A stretch of DNA of 57,826 nt from Bacteroides sp. (GCA_021201335.1 JAJQFD010000026.1:1-57826); one strand, 5' to 3'. Shown: positions 25,251 through 35,468, numbered from the stretch's first letter. Made by a program: numbers and translations. Notes: generated by a model from the sequence alone, not told the origin.

Positions 25251-25841
25251 ATGTTCTCAAAATTTAATTTTCAGGAACTGGCCAGTGCATTTATTGTACT
25301 TTTTGCGGTGATTGATATTATTGGTTCTATTCCGATTATCATTAATTTGAAAAATAAAGGACAATCAGTGAGTGCGCTGAAGGCAACAGTGATTTCCTTT
25401 TTATTGATGATTGGATTCTTTTACGCAGGTGATATGATGTTGAAATTGTTTCATGTGGATATTGAATCATTCGCGGTAGCGGGAGCTATTGTTATATTCC
25501 TGATGGCATTGGAAATGTTGCTGGATGTGGAAATATTTAAGAATCAAGGGCCAATTAAAGAAGCAACATTGGTTCCATTGGTTTTTCCCTTACTGGCGGG
25601 AGCAGGATCTTTTACGACATTGTTATCATTGCGGGCAGAATATGCCAGTGTGAATATTATTATCGCTCTGATCTTGAATATGATCTGGGTTTATGTGGTG
25701 GTAAGCATAACGGATAAGGTGGAACGCTTCCTGGGAAAAGGAGGAATTTATATTATCCGTAAATTCTTTGGAATTATCCTGATTGCTATTTCAGTGAAAT
25801 TGTTTATGTCGAATATAACGCAATTGATTGAATCGTTGTGA
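25251..25841 (+). CDS. MarC-family integral membrane protein
   Basis: 196 residues with six membrane segments and the MarC family pattern (ASAFIVLFAVIDIIGSIPII, FAVAGAIVIFLMALEMLL, VPLVFPLLAGAGSFTTLLS, FLGKGGIYIIRKFFGIILIA). The family was once linked to multiple antibiotic resistance, but this has not held up and the transported substrate is unknown. The start is set by the promoter box at 25225-25232. Convergent with the rhomboid gene. Confidence 0.9.
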   Translation: MFSKFNFQELASAFIVLFAVIDIIGSIPIIINLKNKGQSVSALKATVISFLLMIGFFYAGDMMLKLFHVDIESFAVAGAIVIFLMALEMLLDVEIFKNQGPIKEATLVPLVFPLLAGAGSFTTLLSLRAEYASVNIIIALILNMIWVYVVVSITDKVERFLGKGGIYIIRKFFGIILIAISVKLFMSNITQLIESL

Positions 25842-25863
25842 GATCGTTTTTTCTTCCCGAAAA

Positions 25864-25900
25864 AAGTGAAGAATTATGTTAATTCTCAGATTCTTCACTT
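25864..25900 (-). terminator. Hairpin terminator of the rhomboid gene
   Basis: AAGTGAAGAAT/ATTCTTCACTT, followed by a T-run on the minus strand. It overlaps the last codons of the rhomboid gene and also lies after the marC-family stop, so it may work both ways. Confidence 0.6.
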
Positions 25901-26562
25901 GGTTCAGGAAGGTTAGTTTTCTCCTCCTCTATAATATTTTCATTATCATTTTCTTCCTCTCCGTCATCTTCTTCGTCAGGGAAGGCTTCCGGTTTTTGAG
26001 GACCGTATTCCCTGAAAGAAAATGCACATAATGTTCCCGCGATCGCTCCACTTAAGTGACCTTCCCACGAAGTGGTAGATTTTGCAAAAAAAGGAAACAT
26101 ATTCCACACCAGGCCACCATAGATGAATGTAATTAATAAAGAGATAGCTACCAATGGTATATGTTTTCGAAGAATACCGCTAAAAAACAGAAAAAAAGCC
26201 AATCCGTAAATAATACCACTGGCTCCAATGTGCCAACCTGGTTTTCCAATAACAAAGGTTATGAGTCCGCACCCAATCCAGATAAAGAAGAAAATGAGCG
26301 GGGCAATGTTCCGGTAAAAATAAAACAGACACCAGGAAAGGAAAAAGAATGGAAGTGTATTGGCAAGCAAATGCTTTAAACTACCGTGAACCAATGGGTG
26401 GGCAAAAACACCGAACACCCCCTTTTTAGTAAGGGGATAAACACCCAACCGGGTAAAGTCCCAGTCCATACCCTCTTCCAGGATTTTTATCAGGAAAAAA
26501 ATAAAAATGAGGAATAATGGGATAACGGCAGCTATTCCGATTCTTTTGATTTCATGCTTCAT
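25879..26562 (-). CDS. Rhomboid-family intramembrane serine protease
   Basis: 227 residues with about six membrane segments. Catalytic Ser in the GASGIIYG motif and the partner His in WEGHLSGAIAGT. An N-terminal loop carries HPLVHGSLKHLLANTLPFFF, the conserved first-helix region. The C-terminal 45 residues are acidic and low-complexity (PDEEDDGEEENDNENIIEEE) and look like a cytoplasmic tail. Substrate unknown. Single gene. Confidence 0.9.
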   Translation of the reverse strand: MKHEIKRIGIAAVIPLFLIFIFFLIKILEEGMDWDFTRLGVYPLTKKGVFGVFAHPLVHGSLKHLLANTLPFFFLSWCLFYFYRNIAPLIFFFIWIGCGLITFVIGKPGWHIGASGIIYGLAFFLFFSGILRKHIPLVAISLLITFIYGGLVWNMFPFFAKSTTSWEGHLSGAIAGTLCAFSFREYGPQKPEAFPDEEDDGEEENDNENIIEEEKTNLPEPSEESEN

Positions 26563-26620
26563 TTTCTATATGTATACGTTAGATGAATCATTAGTTGAAA
26601 TAACGTGTTGGATTGGTTTC

Positions 26621-26683
26621 ATAAATCATTGAATTATTGCAATAACTTAATGCATTATGGTGATAACTAAATGCATTATTCAA
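26621..26683. repeat. TAACT-AATG short repeat cluster, copy B
   Basis: Units such as ATAACTTAATGCATTAT and ATAACTAAATGCATTAT spaced about 21 nt, as at 8400-8477 and 35469-35527. It lies in the 446-nt gap upstream of the rhomboid and glycogen genes. The rest of that gap (26684-27008) is A+T-rich, has two TATTTTTG boxes (26812-26819, 26868-26875) without good -33 partners, and probably holds the glycogen operon promoter. Confidence 0.6.
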
Positions 26684-27008
26684 CTACTGATTCATATGTC
26701 TTATAAGTAATTATAAGTGATAAACTTTATATTTTTATGCAATTCTACGAATAAAAGAGTGAAAGTTAAAAAATAAAACGTTTTTTTATATCACTTTTTC
26801 AGTATAATTTGTATTTTTGAACAGTGCAGAAACCTGCATTCGATGCCCTGTTTTTGGTAGATCCGTTTATTTTTGCCTGAATGGGCTTATCTCTTTTTTT
26901 GAAAAAATACTAAAATACTCAAAGTGAAGGCAAAAGCAACCTTCCATATTTGTTATGTATGAAAATTGAACCAAATCATAATTATTAACCTTTAATATAT
27001 CAAACACC

Positions 27009-28946
27009 ATGAGCTACCTGCGATTTGACAAAGCTTCAATGATTAATCTGGAGGAATCTCTTCCCAGAGAGATTCTGCGTACTAATATGTCCGGAGCTTA
27101 TCATTGTACAACGGTTGTTGATTGCAATACCCGGAAATACCATGGATTGTTGGTTATTCCAGTACCTAACCTGGATGACGATAATCATGTATTGCTTTCT
27201 TCGCTGGATGAAACCGTGATTCAGCATGGTGCGGAGTTTAACCTGGGATTGCACAAATACCAGGGAAATCACTTTAGTCCGAGGGGGCATAAGTATATCC
27301 GCGACTTTGACTGTGAGAAGATACCGAAAACCACTTACCGGGTAGGAGGAGTCATCCTGACGAAAGAAAAGATATTCATACACCATGAAAACAGGATTCT
27401 GATCCGGTATACGTTGGTTGATGCACATTCGCCTACTACTCTTCGGCTAAAACCATTTCTGGCTTTTCGAAGTGTGAGAGAGTATACCATTGAGAACTCC
27501 CGGGCTAATCGGGATTATCAGCTCGTTGAGAATGGCATTAAAACCTGTATGTATCCGGGATATCCAGAATTGTTTATGCAATTAAATAAGAAAAATGAAT
27601 TTATCTTCCATCCTGATTGGTACCATGGTATTGAATATCCGAAAGAACAGGAGAGAGGACATCATTTTAAGGAAGATTTGTATGTACCGGGGTATTTTGA
27701 AGTTTCAATCAGGAAAGGGGAGAGTGTGGTATTTTCTGCCGGAATATCCGAAGAATCGCCTCGTCAGTTAAAACGGCTGTTTGAAGAAGAAGTTGCTGAT
27801 CGTACTCCCCGTGACAGTTTTTACAATTGTCTGAAAAATTCCGCACATCAGTTTTTGAATAAACAAGGGGACAATTACTATTTCCTGGCAGGTTACCCGT
27901 GGTTTAAGTGTAGAGCAAGGGATATGTTTATTGCTTTGCCTGGTTTGACATTGGCAGTTGGTGAAAAAGAGGTGTTTGAAAGGGTTATGGAAACTGCTGC
28001 TAAAGCTATTTATGCTTATATTAATGACGAACCAGTAGATAAGAACATTTCTGAAATTGAACATCCAGACGTTCTCTTGTGGGCAGTCTGGGCCTTGCAA
28101 CAGTATGCAAAAGAAACTACCCGCGAACAATGCCGTGTGAAATACGGTGATTTGCTGGAGACGATCATGAGTTATTTCCGCCAACGTAAACACGATAACC
28201 TTTTCCTTCATGACAATGGTTTGCTTTATACAAATGGAAAAGAAAAAGCAGTAACCTGGATGAACTCTACGGTGAACGGTCATCCGGTTATCCCACGTAC
28301 CGGATATATTGTGGAAATTAATGCGCTTTGGTACAATGCCTTAAGATTCGTAGGAGAGATGACTCGTGAGGGTGGCCATGAAGTATTAGCGGATTCACTG
28401 GATGAACAGGCAGAAGTTACAGCCCGGTCATTCGTAGATACTTTCCGAAATGAATATGGCTACTTATTTGATTACGTGGATGGTTATATGATGGACTGGA
28501 GTGTTCGTCCCAACATGATCTTTCCAGTAGCTTTTGATTACTCTCCTCTGGCGAAAGACCAGAAGAAACAAGTACTGGATATTGTTACGAAAGAATTATT
28601 GACTCCCAAAGGACTTCGCTCATTAAGCCCGAAGAGTGGTGGATATAATCCGAATTATGTGGGTCCGCAGACTCAGCGGGATTATGCTTACCATCAAGGA
28701 ACTGCCTGGCCATGGCTGATGGGATTCTATCTGGAAGGTTATCTTCGGATTTATAAACTAAGCGGCCTTTCTTTTGTTGAACGACAGCTCATCGGTTTTG
28801 AGGAAGAAATCACATCCCATTGTATTGGTACTATTTCAGAACTATTCGATGGTAATCCGCCTTTCCGAGGGCGTGGAGCTATTTCTTTTGCCATGAATGT
28901 GGCAGAGATTCTACGTATATTGAAATTATTGTCAAGGTATGAATAA
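27009..28946 (+). CDS. Glycogen debranching enzyme (GH133 amylo-alpha-1,6-glucosidase type)
   Basis: 645 residues. The N-terminal bacterial GDE domain spans about 15-235 (NMSGAYHCTTVVDCNTRKYH, GLLVIPVPN, SSLDETV). The C-terminal (alpha/alpha)6-type catalytic domain spans about 275-640 (YFLAGYPWFKCRARDMFIAL, WMNSTVNGHPVIPRTGYIVE, GPQTQRDYAYHQGTAWPWLM). It removes alpha-1,6 branches from glycogen in the cytoplasm. First of three genes with 18-nt gaps; with the glycosyltransferase and GH57 protein it forms the conserved Bacteroidales glycogen operon. Confidence 0.93.
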   Translation: MSYLRFDKASMINLEESLPREILRTNMSGAYHCTTVVDCNTRKYHGLLVIPVPNLDDDNHVLLSSLDETVIQHGAEFNLGLHKYQGNHFSPRGHKYIRDFDCEKIPKTTYRVGGVILTKEKIFIHHENRILIRYTLVDAHSPTTLRLKPFLAFRSVREYTIENSRANRDYQLVENGIKTCMYPGYPELFMQLNKKNEFIFHPDWYHGIEYPKEQERGHHFKEDLYVPGYFEVSIRKGESVVFSAGISEESPRQLKRLFEEEVADRTPRDSFYNCLKNSAHQFLNKQGDNYYFLAGYPWFKCRARDMFIALPGLTLAVGEKEVFERVMETAAKAIYAYINDEPVDKNISEIEHPDVLLWAVWALQQYAKETTREQCRVKYGDLLETIMSYFRQRKHDNLFLHDNGLLYTNGKEKAVTWMNSTVNGHPVIPRTGYIVEINALWYNALRFVGEMTREGGHEVLADSLDEQAEVTARSFVDTFRNEYGYLFDYVDGYMMDWSVRPNMIFPVAFDYSPLAKDQKKQVLDIVTKELLTPKGLRSLSPKSGGYNPNYVGPQTQRDYAYHQGTAWPWLMGFYLEGYLRIYKLSGLSFVERQLIGFEEEITSHCIGTISELFDGNPPFRGRGAISFAMNVAEILRILKLLSRYE

Positions 28947-28964
28947 GAGGATGGAGGAACAAAA

Positions 28965-30233
28965 ATGAAAGTATTAATGTTTGGATGGGAGTTCCCCCCT
29001 CATATTCTGGGAGGTTTGGGAACAGCCAGTTACGGTTTAACCAAAGGAATGTCTCTACAGGAAGATATGGAAATAACCTTTTGTATTCCAAAGCCTTGGG
29101 GAGACGAGGACCAGAGTTTCTTACGGATTATCGGGATGAATAGTACCCCGGTTGTTTGGCGAGATGTCAGTTGGGATTATGTAAAATGGAGACTGGGTTC
29201 CTACATGGATCCACAGCTTTACTACGATTTACGTGATCATATTTATGCCGACTTCAATTATCTCCATACCAATGACCTCGGTTGTATTGAGTTTTCTGGG
29301 CGTTATCCAGATAACCTCCATGAAGAGATTAATAATTACTCAATAGTAGCGGGAGTTGTGGCTCGTCAGCAACAGTTTGAAATTATCCATTCGCACGACT
29401 GGCTGACTTACCCGGCAGGTATTCATGCCAAGCAGGTATCCGGTAAACCGTTGGTGATTCATGTGCATGCTACTGATTTTGACCGGAGCCGTGGAAATGT
29501 AAATCCTACCGTTTATGCGATAGAGAAAAATGGTATGGATAATGCCGATCATATTATGTGTGTGAGCGAATTAACCCGGCAGACGGTGATTCATAAATAT
29601 TATCAGGATCCACGGAAAGTATCTACCGTACATAATGCCGTTGAACCTCTCTCGCAAGACATCATGGATATCGTGCCTAATAAAAATCCCAAGGAAAAGG
29701 TGGTTACCTTTTTAGGACGTATAACAATGCAGAAAGGTCCGGAATATTTTGTGGAAGCTGCAGCTCTTGTATTAAAGCAAACGAAAAACGTACGGTTTGT
29801 AATGGCTGGTAGTGGCGATATGATGGAACAAATGATCCGTCTGGTGGCCGAGCGAGGCATTGCTGATCGTTTCCATTTTCCGGGTTTTATGAAAGGTATT
29901 CAGGTATATGAGATACTGAAAGCCAGTGATGTATATATTATGCCGTCTGTATCCGAACCTTTTGGGATATCCCCACTAGAGGCTATGCAGGTAAGTGTCC
30001 CCACAATTATTTCTAAACAATCAGGATGTTCTGAAATTTTAGATAAGTGTATCAAAACAGACTATTGGGATATTCATGCGATGGCTGATGCGATTTATTC
30101 CATTTGTTCTTATCCTGCCATGTACGAATATCTACGGGATGAAGGAAAGAAAGAAGTCGATCAGATCAAATGGGAGAACGTAGGTTATAAAGTACGTCGG
30201 ATTTACGAGGAAATTTTACATAATTACAGATAA
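28965..30233 (+). CDS. Glycogen-synthase-like glycosyltransferase (GT4/GT5-like)
   Basis: 422 residues, GT-B fold. The start KVLMFGWEFPPHILGGLGTA carries the nucleotide-sugar loop typical of starch/glycogen synthases. Further: IIHSHDWLTYPAGIHAKQVS, TFLGRITMQKGPEYFVEAA, and SVSEPFGISPLEAMQ with the donor-binding Glu pair. Expected to extend alpha-1,4-glucan. Second gene of the glycogen operon; both gaps are 18 nt. Confidence 0.9.
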   Translation: MKVLMFGWEFPPHILGGLGTASYGLTKGMSLQEDMEITFCIPKPWGDEDQSFLRIIGMNSTPVVWRDVSWDYVKWRLGSYMDPQLYYDLRDHIYADFNYLHTNDLGCIEFSGRYPDNLHEEINNYSIVAGVVARQQQFEIIHSHDWLTYPAGIHAKQVSGKPLVIHVHATDFDRSRGNVNPTVYAIEKNGMDNADHIMCVSELTRQTVIHKYYQDPRKVSTVHNAVEPLSQDIMDIVPNKNPKEKVVTFLGRITMQKGPEYFVEAAALVLKQTKNVRFVMAGSGDMMEQMIRLVAERGIADRFHFPGFMKGIQVYEILKASDVYIMPSVSEPFGISPLEAMQVSVPTIISKQSGCSEILDKCIKTDYWDIHAMADAIYSICSYPAMYEYLRDEGKKEVDQIKWENVGYKVRRIYEEILHNYR

Positions 30234-30251
30234 TAATAAAATCAGATAGAT

Positions 30252-31592
30252 ATGAGAACCATTTGTCTATATTTCGAGATACATCAGAATATTCTGATGA
30301 AGAGATACCGTTTCTTTGATATAGGAACTGATCACTATTACAACGATGATTACGGCAATGAAGCATTGACTAACCAGATGGCCGAAAAGTCCTATATTCC
30401 GGCGTTGAGTACCTTAATTGAAATGGTGAAAAATTCCAATGGTGAATTTAAAGTGGCCCTTTCAGTTTCAGGTCTCACCCTCGAACAATTGGAATTGCAT
30501 GCTCCGGCAGTTATAGACTTGCTTCATCAGTTAAATGATACGGGCTGTTGCGAATTTCTGGCAGAACCTTATGCCCATAGTTTGTCTTCTTTGGAGAATG
30601 AAGATTGTTTTAAAGAAGAAGTGAAGCGTCACAGCGAAAAGATGAAGCAACTTTTTGGCAAAACTCCTAAAGTATTTCGTAACGCCAATCTTCTCTATTC
30701 GGATGATATAGGAGCGTTAGTTGCTTCTATGGGCTATAAAGGCCTATTGACGGAGGGAGCCAAACATATTTTGGGATGGAAAAGTCCTCATTATCTTTAT
30801 CATTGCAATGTGAATCCTAACCTGAAGATCTTATTGAGAGACTTTAAACTATCGGATGATATTAGTTTACGTTTCTCTGATTCGGACTGGAGTGAGTATC
30901 CGCTGTTTGCTGATAAATATATGGATTGGGTCAATGCTTTCCCACAGGAAGAGCAAGTAATTAATATCTTTATGGAATTGGCAGCGATTGGATATATTCA
31001 GCCTATCTCTTCTAATATTCTGGAATTCCTGAAGGCGTTGCCTCGTTGTGCGAAAGACAGGGGTATTACTTTCTCTACACCAACTGAAGTGATCACTAAA
31101 TTAAAATCAATTTCCCAGGTAGATGTACCTTATCCCATCTCCTGGGCAGATGAAGAAAGAGATACCAGTTCATGGTTGGGAAATATTCTTCAGCGGGAAG
31201 CATTTAAGAAACTATACAGTATTGCCGAAAGAGTTTACCTTAGCAGGGATAAACGTATTAAGCAAGACTGGGATTACTTACAGGCCAGTAATAATTTCCG
31301 TTTTATGACTACCAAGAATACCGGTATTAATATCTGGCGAGGTAATTATGATTCTCCTTATGATGCTTTTACTAACTATATGAATATTCTGGGCGATTTC
31401 ATCAAACGTGTAAACGCCCTTTATCCTGAGGATATGGATAATGAGGAATTAAATTCTTTATTAACTACTATCAAGAACCAGGATGAGGAAATTGCGTCTT
31501 TACAGAAACAGTTAGAAAAGATGAAGATTAAGCTGGATAAAGTAACCGGAAAACAGGAATCGAAGACAAAAACAAAAAAGCTTCCTAACTAA
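30252..31592 (+). CDS. GH57-family glycoside hydrolase (alpha-amylase-like)
   Basis: 446 residues. N-terminal GH57 barrel with the early ICLYFEIHQ His motif, KVALSVSGLTLEQLELHAP, and CEFLAEPYAHSLSSL, the region that carries the catalytic Glu in this family. The last 45 residues form a coiled coil (DEEIASLQKQLEKMKIKL). GH57 members act as amylases, branching enzymes or 4-alpha-glucanotransferases; which one cannot be told here. Third gene of the glycogen operon, followed by a strong terminator. Confidence 0.88.
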   Translation: MRTICLYFEIHQNILMKRYRFFDIGTDHYYNDDYGNEALTNQMAEKSYIPALSTLIEMVKNSNGEFKVALSVSGLTLEQLELHAPAVIDLLHQLNDTGCCEFLAEPYAHSLSSLENEDCFKEEVKRHSEKMKQLFGKTPKVFRNANLLYSDDIGALVASMGYKGLLTEGAKHILGWKSPHYLYHCNVNPNLKILLRDFKLSDDISLRFSDSDWSEYPLFADKYMDWVNAFPQEEQVINIFMELAAIGYIQPISSNILEFLKALPRCAKDRGITFSTPTEVITKLKSISQVDVPYPISWADEERDTSSWLGNILQREAFKKLYSIAERVYLSRDKRIKQDWDYLQASNNFRFMTTKNTGINIWRGNYDSPYDAFTNYMNILGDFIKRVNALYPEDMDNEELNSLLTTIKNQDEEIASLQKQLEKMKIKLDKVTGKQESKTKTKKLPN

Positions 31593-31604
31593 AAAACTTA
31601 TTCT

Positions 31605-31658
31605 ATTATAAAAAGAACGGGGCTCATCAGTATTCGATAGCCCCGTTCTTTTTATAAT
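31605..31658. terminator. Bidirectional terminator after the glycogen operon
   Basis: Exact 20-bp arms (31605-31624 and 31639-31658) with AGAACGGGGCT as the G+C core, a 14-nt loop and A/T-rich ends. It serves the glycogen operon and the convergent DUF4270 gene. Confidence 0.93.
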
Positions 31659-31671
31659 ATCATTCTATAAA

Positions 31672-33141
31672 CTATTCAAGGAAATGCGTATAACCAACCT
31701 CTAATGTAAGAATATCTTTTTCTCCACCTTTCATCTTAGCATAAGTTGGCTGTAAATTGTGGTGAACACTAATGAAAGTCTCATAACCAGTACTACTATT
31801 GTATTCTGAAGTTATTTTAACCGGAATCAGCAATACTTTGTCCCATTTATTTTCTTCTTCCCAAGCTGCTTCATTCCAGCTACTTCCAGCCGCTTTTTTG
31901 GCAGCTTCTTTTTCAGATATACAAGTATTTACCAACCGGGTTATATTACTGTATGTATATTCGTTTGTACTACTGCTATGACGGACTACAAATGAAGTGA
32001 TATCATCTGGTAATTTATTCTCTTCAAAGAACTCTTTATATTCTTTTTCCCTGATTAATAACAGCTCGTAAGGAGCAGACATGCTGAATTGGTTTGTATT
32101 ATTCTGGGCATAGTTTGTGAAGGTGATATTTACATAATTCAATGTATCATTTTTCAATTCATCTGCTATGTCCTGTATCGGTAAAGTTACCTGGGTGAAA
32201 AGCCCCGCAGGCGATTTGATGTATGTATGATCCGTTTCCTTGGCTCTTTCTTCTAACAGCTCAGAATTTGTGAACTGGTTGGCCTGAATTACTTCTTTGG
32301 TAGAAATGAAAGACTTATTCGTTATATAAATGGAATCTCTATTTGCCGAGTTTTTTACAATATTTCCTAAAGAATCGAGTTGGAAACAAGGAAAATAAAC
32401 CCTTATATCTATTTCAGAAATATATAAGACTGTTCCATCCCCCAAATCATTCTTTACATAAATTCCTTTCAATACATTTTCAATAAAATCATCCGAATGA
32501 TAATAATATTCAGGATGTTCTCTGTTTGTTCGATAGATTCGGTTTCCTAGTTCTTCTGGAAGACGTAGCCGTACATGAGGACTGTATGAACTACTATTTC
32601 TATCCGATTCGGAAACCGATAAATCCACTGCCGTATATGCTTTTTCAGCCAATAGATCGTTCGGGTTAAAATATTGAGTCGGATCAATATCCGTATAATG
32701 ACTTTCTTTTTTCTCTAATGTTTTATTTAATTCGTATACGCTTAAATGGCTGGTATTTAAAGAATCTCCAAAGTACCCGCCTTTGTCATAAAAAAGAATT
32801 AATTCAGCATATAGAATAGAATCTCCTGTCATGTGACCTGTTTTAGTTTCCCTGTTATAAACAGCAGGAAACTGCAGACTGTCCGTACAATTCAATTGCG
32901 CCAGAAAACCGGCTTCATAATAACCAAATTCGGGGTCGGAAAACCTGCCCAGGTAACCGATATTTGTTTTGGCAAAAACAGGACCAGATATAACAGACTG
33001 GGTAGTGACGGGATAAGTCGTGGTCTTGACTGTGATTTTTTCATTTTCTTCCAGCATACCCATTCCGATACTTCCGGTGTTGTCATCACAACTAAAGAAA
33101 CAAATTGCCGATAGCAACACCCATATTAATCTTGTTTTCAT
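31672..33141 (-). CDS. DUF4270 family lipoprotein
   Basis: 489 residues. Lipoprotein signal peptide with lipobox FFSC (Cys about 18) followed by DDN, so probably exported to the outer membrane or periplasm. The body matches DUF4270 (TTYPVTTQSVISGPVFAKTN, GYLGRFSDPEFGYYEAGF, a DSILYAELILFYDKGGYFGD strand region and the final LEVGYTHFLE). Function unknown. It follows the GT5-domain gene by 27 nt on the same strand, so they are co-transcribed. Confidence 0.88.
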   Translation of the reverse strand: MKTRLIWVLLSAICFFSCDDNTGSIGMGMLEENEKITVKTTTYPVTTQSVISGPVFAKTNIGYLGRFSDPEFGYYEAGFLAQLNCTDSLQFPAVYNRETKTGHMTGDSILYAELILFYDKGGYFGDSLNTSHLSVYELNKTLEKKESHYTDIDPTQYFNPNDLLAEKAYTAVDLSVSESDRNSSSYSPHVRLRLPEELGNRIYRTNREHPEYYYHSDDFIENVLKGIYVKNDLGDGTVLYISEIDIRVYFPCFQLDSLGNIVKNSANRDSIYITNKSFISTKEVIQANQFTNSELLEERAKETDHTYIKSPAGLFTQVTLPIQDIADELKNDTLNYVNITFTNYAQNNTNQFSMSAPYELLLIREKEYKEFFEENKLPDDITSFVVRHSSSTNEYTYSNITRLVNTCISEKEAAKKAAGSSWNEAAWEEENKWDKVLLIPVKITSEYNSSTGYETFISVHHNLQPTYAKMKGGEKDILTLEVGYTHFLE

Positions 33142-33168
33142 ACAGTGGTTAAAGAGTTTGGTTAATAT

Positions 33169-33996
33169 TTAATTAGTTCCCGCTTCCCAAACCTGATCGT
33201 AGAAGCTATTGCAGGCATCGGCATAATTATCCGGCTGCTGATAACCAAGGGTCAGTTTTTGTTTTTCGTTGGCATACTTCATAATCTCGTTATCTATATG
33301 CGCGCTGTTTTGTATTACACCGTCAGAATAGTCAACAGCAAGTTTAGACAACGTTTCGTAGTCAACTCCTTTTCCATTTAATGTTGTAACATCTTCCGGA
33401 GTGATTCCTTTTAATAACAATTTGGTTGAGAAATTCTCGTCAAATTTACTTTGGAATCCATTTTCATATACTGAAAATACAACTTTGGTATTGCGAAAAG
33501 AGGGTTCTTCGTTATATGCTTTTTTGATATACAAAGGCACTAAAGAAGTCATCCAGCCATGGCAATGAATAATGTCCGGACACCAACGGAGTTTTTTTAC
33601 GGTTTCCAGTACTCCTCTGGCATAAAAAATAGTTCGGGCATCATTGTCTTCGTACTCTTTTCCGTTTTCATCGGTCATTTCGAGCCGGTTCTGGAAATAG
33701 TCGTCATTGTCAATGAAATAAACCTGCATACGTGCAGACTGGATAGAAGCTACTTTGATTATTAGCGGATGGTCTGTGTCGTCGATGATGAGATTCATTC
33801 CGGAGAGCCGGATCACTTCGTGCAGCTGGTTTCTTCTCTCATTAATGGTTCCCCATTTTGGCATGAAGGTTCTAATCTCTCTTCCTTTTTCCTGTATTGT
33901 CTGTGGTAGTGTTCTTCCGATAATTGACATTTCAGAATCTGCCACATAAGGAGTCATCTCTTGTGTAATAAATAAAACTTTGTTTGCCTTTGTCAT
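33169..33996 (-). CDS. Glycogen/starch synthase catalytic (GT5) domain protein, N-terminal half only
   Basis: 275 residues from ATG 33996 (MTKANKVLFITQEMTPYVAD); an in-frame ATG at 34020 would add eight. It covers only the N-terminal Rossmann half of glycogen synthase (IIGRTLPQTIQEKGREIRTF, PDIIHCHGWMTSLVPLY). Full GlgA is about 480 residues; the ADP-glucose-binding C-terminal half is absent, with no sign of a frameshift. The usual KxGG nucleotide loop near the start is replaced. It may bind glucan or regulate rather than synthesise. Same short form is, as I recall, common in Bacteroidales beside panC. Divergent from panC. Confidence 0.85.
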   Translation of the reverse strand: MTKANKVLFITQEMTPYVADSEMSIIGRTLPQTIQEKGREIRTFMPKWGTINERRNQLHEVIRLSGMNLIIDDTDHPLIIKVASIQSARMQVYFIDNDDYFQNRLEMTDENGKEYEDNDARTIFYARGVLETVKKLRWCPDIIHCHGWMTSLVPLYIKKAYNEEPSFRNTKVVFSVYENGFQSKFDENFSTKLLLKGITPEDVTTLNGKGVDYETLSKLAVDYSDGVIQNSAHIDNEIMKYANEKQKLTLGYQQPDNYADACNSFYDQVWEAGTN

Positions 33997-34236
33997 AATA
34001 ATCTCGTGAATATTCTGCAAAGATATAAAAAAACGGTCTTAAAAGCAAATTGTCAGTTTGTATAATTCCTTATCAATTGTTAAGTTGCTGGTAATCAGTT
34101 GTACCTGAAGAAAGGCTAAGATTAAACGTGATAGCGGATTTTGCATTAATTTACTATATTTCTTCTTTATATGCTAAATTATACTTTATTTTGCACCGTT
34201 TTTTTACTTGAAAAGAAATCTGATAACTGGATTTTA

Positions 34237-35091
34237 ATGAAGACAATTCATACCATCAATGAGCTTCAACAACAGCTTGCTGCAGTCCGGGAACGGAATG
34301 AGAAAATAGGTTTTGTTCCTACTATGGGAGCTTTACATGACGGACATGCATCACTTGTTCGGAAAAGTGTTTCAGAGAATGCTGTTACGGTAGTCAGTAT
34401 CTTTGTGAATCCTACCCAGTTTAACGATAAAAAAGACCTCGAAAAATACCCTCGTACGTTAGAAGCTGATAGCCTGCTTTTAGAGAAAGAGGGGGCTTCA
34501 TTCGTTTTTGTTCCTACTGTCGAGGAAATGTATCCTCAGCCGGATACCCGTCAATTTAATTATGCTCCGTTGGACACGGTAATGGAAGGAGCCTTTCGCC
34601 CCGGACATTTCAATGGAGTTTGTCAGATTGTAAGTAAGTTGTTTGATGCGGTTAAGCCGGACCGGGCTTATTTCGGTGAAAAAGATTTTCAACAGCTTGC
34701 AATTATCCGGGAGATGACCCGGCAATTGGATTTACCGATTGAAATAGTAGGTTGTGCGATAGTAAGAGAACCGGACGGATTGGCATTAAGTAGCCGTAAT
34801 GCCCGACTTTCTGCTGTTGAACGTGAAAATGCTTTAAAAATTTCTCAGTCCTTATTTAAAAGTACTACCTTTGCATTGACACACTCTGTTGCTGAAACAC
34901 AGCGTTTTGTGGAAGAAGCTATCTGGGCTTCCGAAGGATTGCAGCTGGAGTATTTCTCAATAGTAAATGGACGTACTTTACAAACGGTTCAGCGTTGGGA
35001 AGACGCAGAAGAGATCGTGGGTTGTATTACAGTGTTTTGCGGAGAAGTAAGATTAATTGATAACATTCCATACAAGACAAGTAAGAAATAA
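34237..35091 (+). CDS. panC: Pantoate--beta-alanine ligase
   Basis: Joins pantoate and beta-alanine with ATP to give pantothenate. 284 residues from ATG 34237, the normal length. Seen: [51 protein letters not shown], and [15 protein letters not shown] with the KMSKS-like SSRN. The upstream in-frame start at 34171 adds an unrelated tail and was rejected. First gene of the panC-panD pair, 17 nt before panD. Confidence 0.97.
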   Translation: MKTIHTINELQQQLAAVRERNEKIGFVPTMGALHDGHASLVRKSVSENAVTVVSIFVNPTQFNDKKDLEKYPRTLEADSLLLEKEGASFVFVPTVEEMYPQPDTRQFNYAPLDTVMEGAFRPGHFNGVCQIVSKLFDAVKPDRAYFGEKDFQQLAIIREMTRQLDLPIEIVGCAIVREPDGLALSSRNARLSAVERENALKISQSLFKSTTFALTHSVAETQRFVEEAIWASEGLQLEYFSIVNGRTLQTVQRWEDAEEIVGCITVFCGEVRLIDNIPYKTSKK

Positions 35092-35108
35092 GAGGAGAGT
35101 TTTCCAGT

Positions 35109-35459
35109 ATGATGATAGAAGTTTTAAAATCGAAAATACATTGCGCCCGTGTTACAGAAGCCAATCTGAATTATATCGGGAGCATTACCATTGACGAAGA
35201 TTTAATGGATGCTGCCAATATGATAGCCGGGGAAAAAGTTCACATTGTGAACAATAATAACGGTGAGCGTTTTGAGACTTATATTATTAAGGGAAAACGT
35301 GGTTCCGGACAAATCTGCTTGAATGGTGCTGCTGCCCGTAAAGTACAGCCGGGTGATATTATTATTATCATGTCTTATGGTATTATGGACTTTGAAGAAG
35401 CAAAATTGTTTAAACCTTCGGTGATTTTCCCGGATTCAGCAACTAATAAATTGGTTTAG
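35109..35459 (+). CDS. panD: Aspartate 1-decarboxylase
   Basis: Makes beta-alanine from aspartate for pantothenate synthesis. 116 residues. Pyruvoyl enzyme: the Gly-Ser self-cleavage site is seen in [16 protein letters not shown] (Ser about residue 26). Also [12 protein letters not shown] and the substrate region [20 protein letters not shown]. Start could be the first or second of two adjacent ATG codons. Completes the pathway with panC. Confidence 0.97.
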   Translation: MMIEVLKSKIHCARVTEANLNYIGSITIDEDLMDAANMIAGEKVHIVNNNNGERFETYIIKGKRGSGQICLNGAAARKVQPGDIIIIMSYGIMDFEEAKLFKPSVIFPDSATNKLV

Positions 35460-35468
35460 TTCTATTCC

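Noticed and set aside
26812..26875. Two TATTTTTG boxes upstream of the glycogen operon.
   Set aside because: No -33 TTTG at 18-20 nt for either box, and the motif is frequent in A+T-rich DNA, so no promoter is called.
34171..34236. N-terminal extension of panC.
   Set aside because: Adds 22 residues before the universal start of the family.
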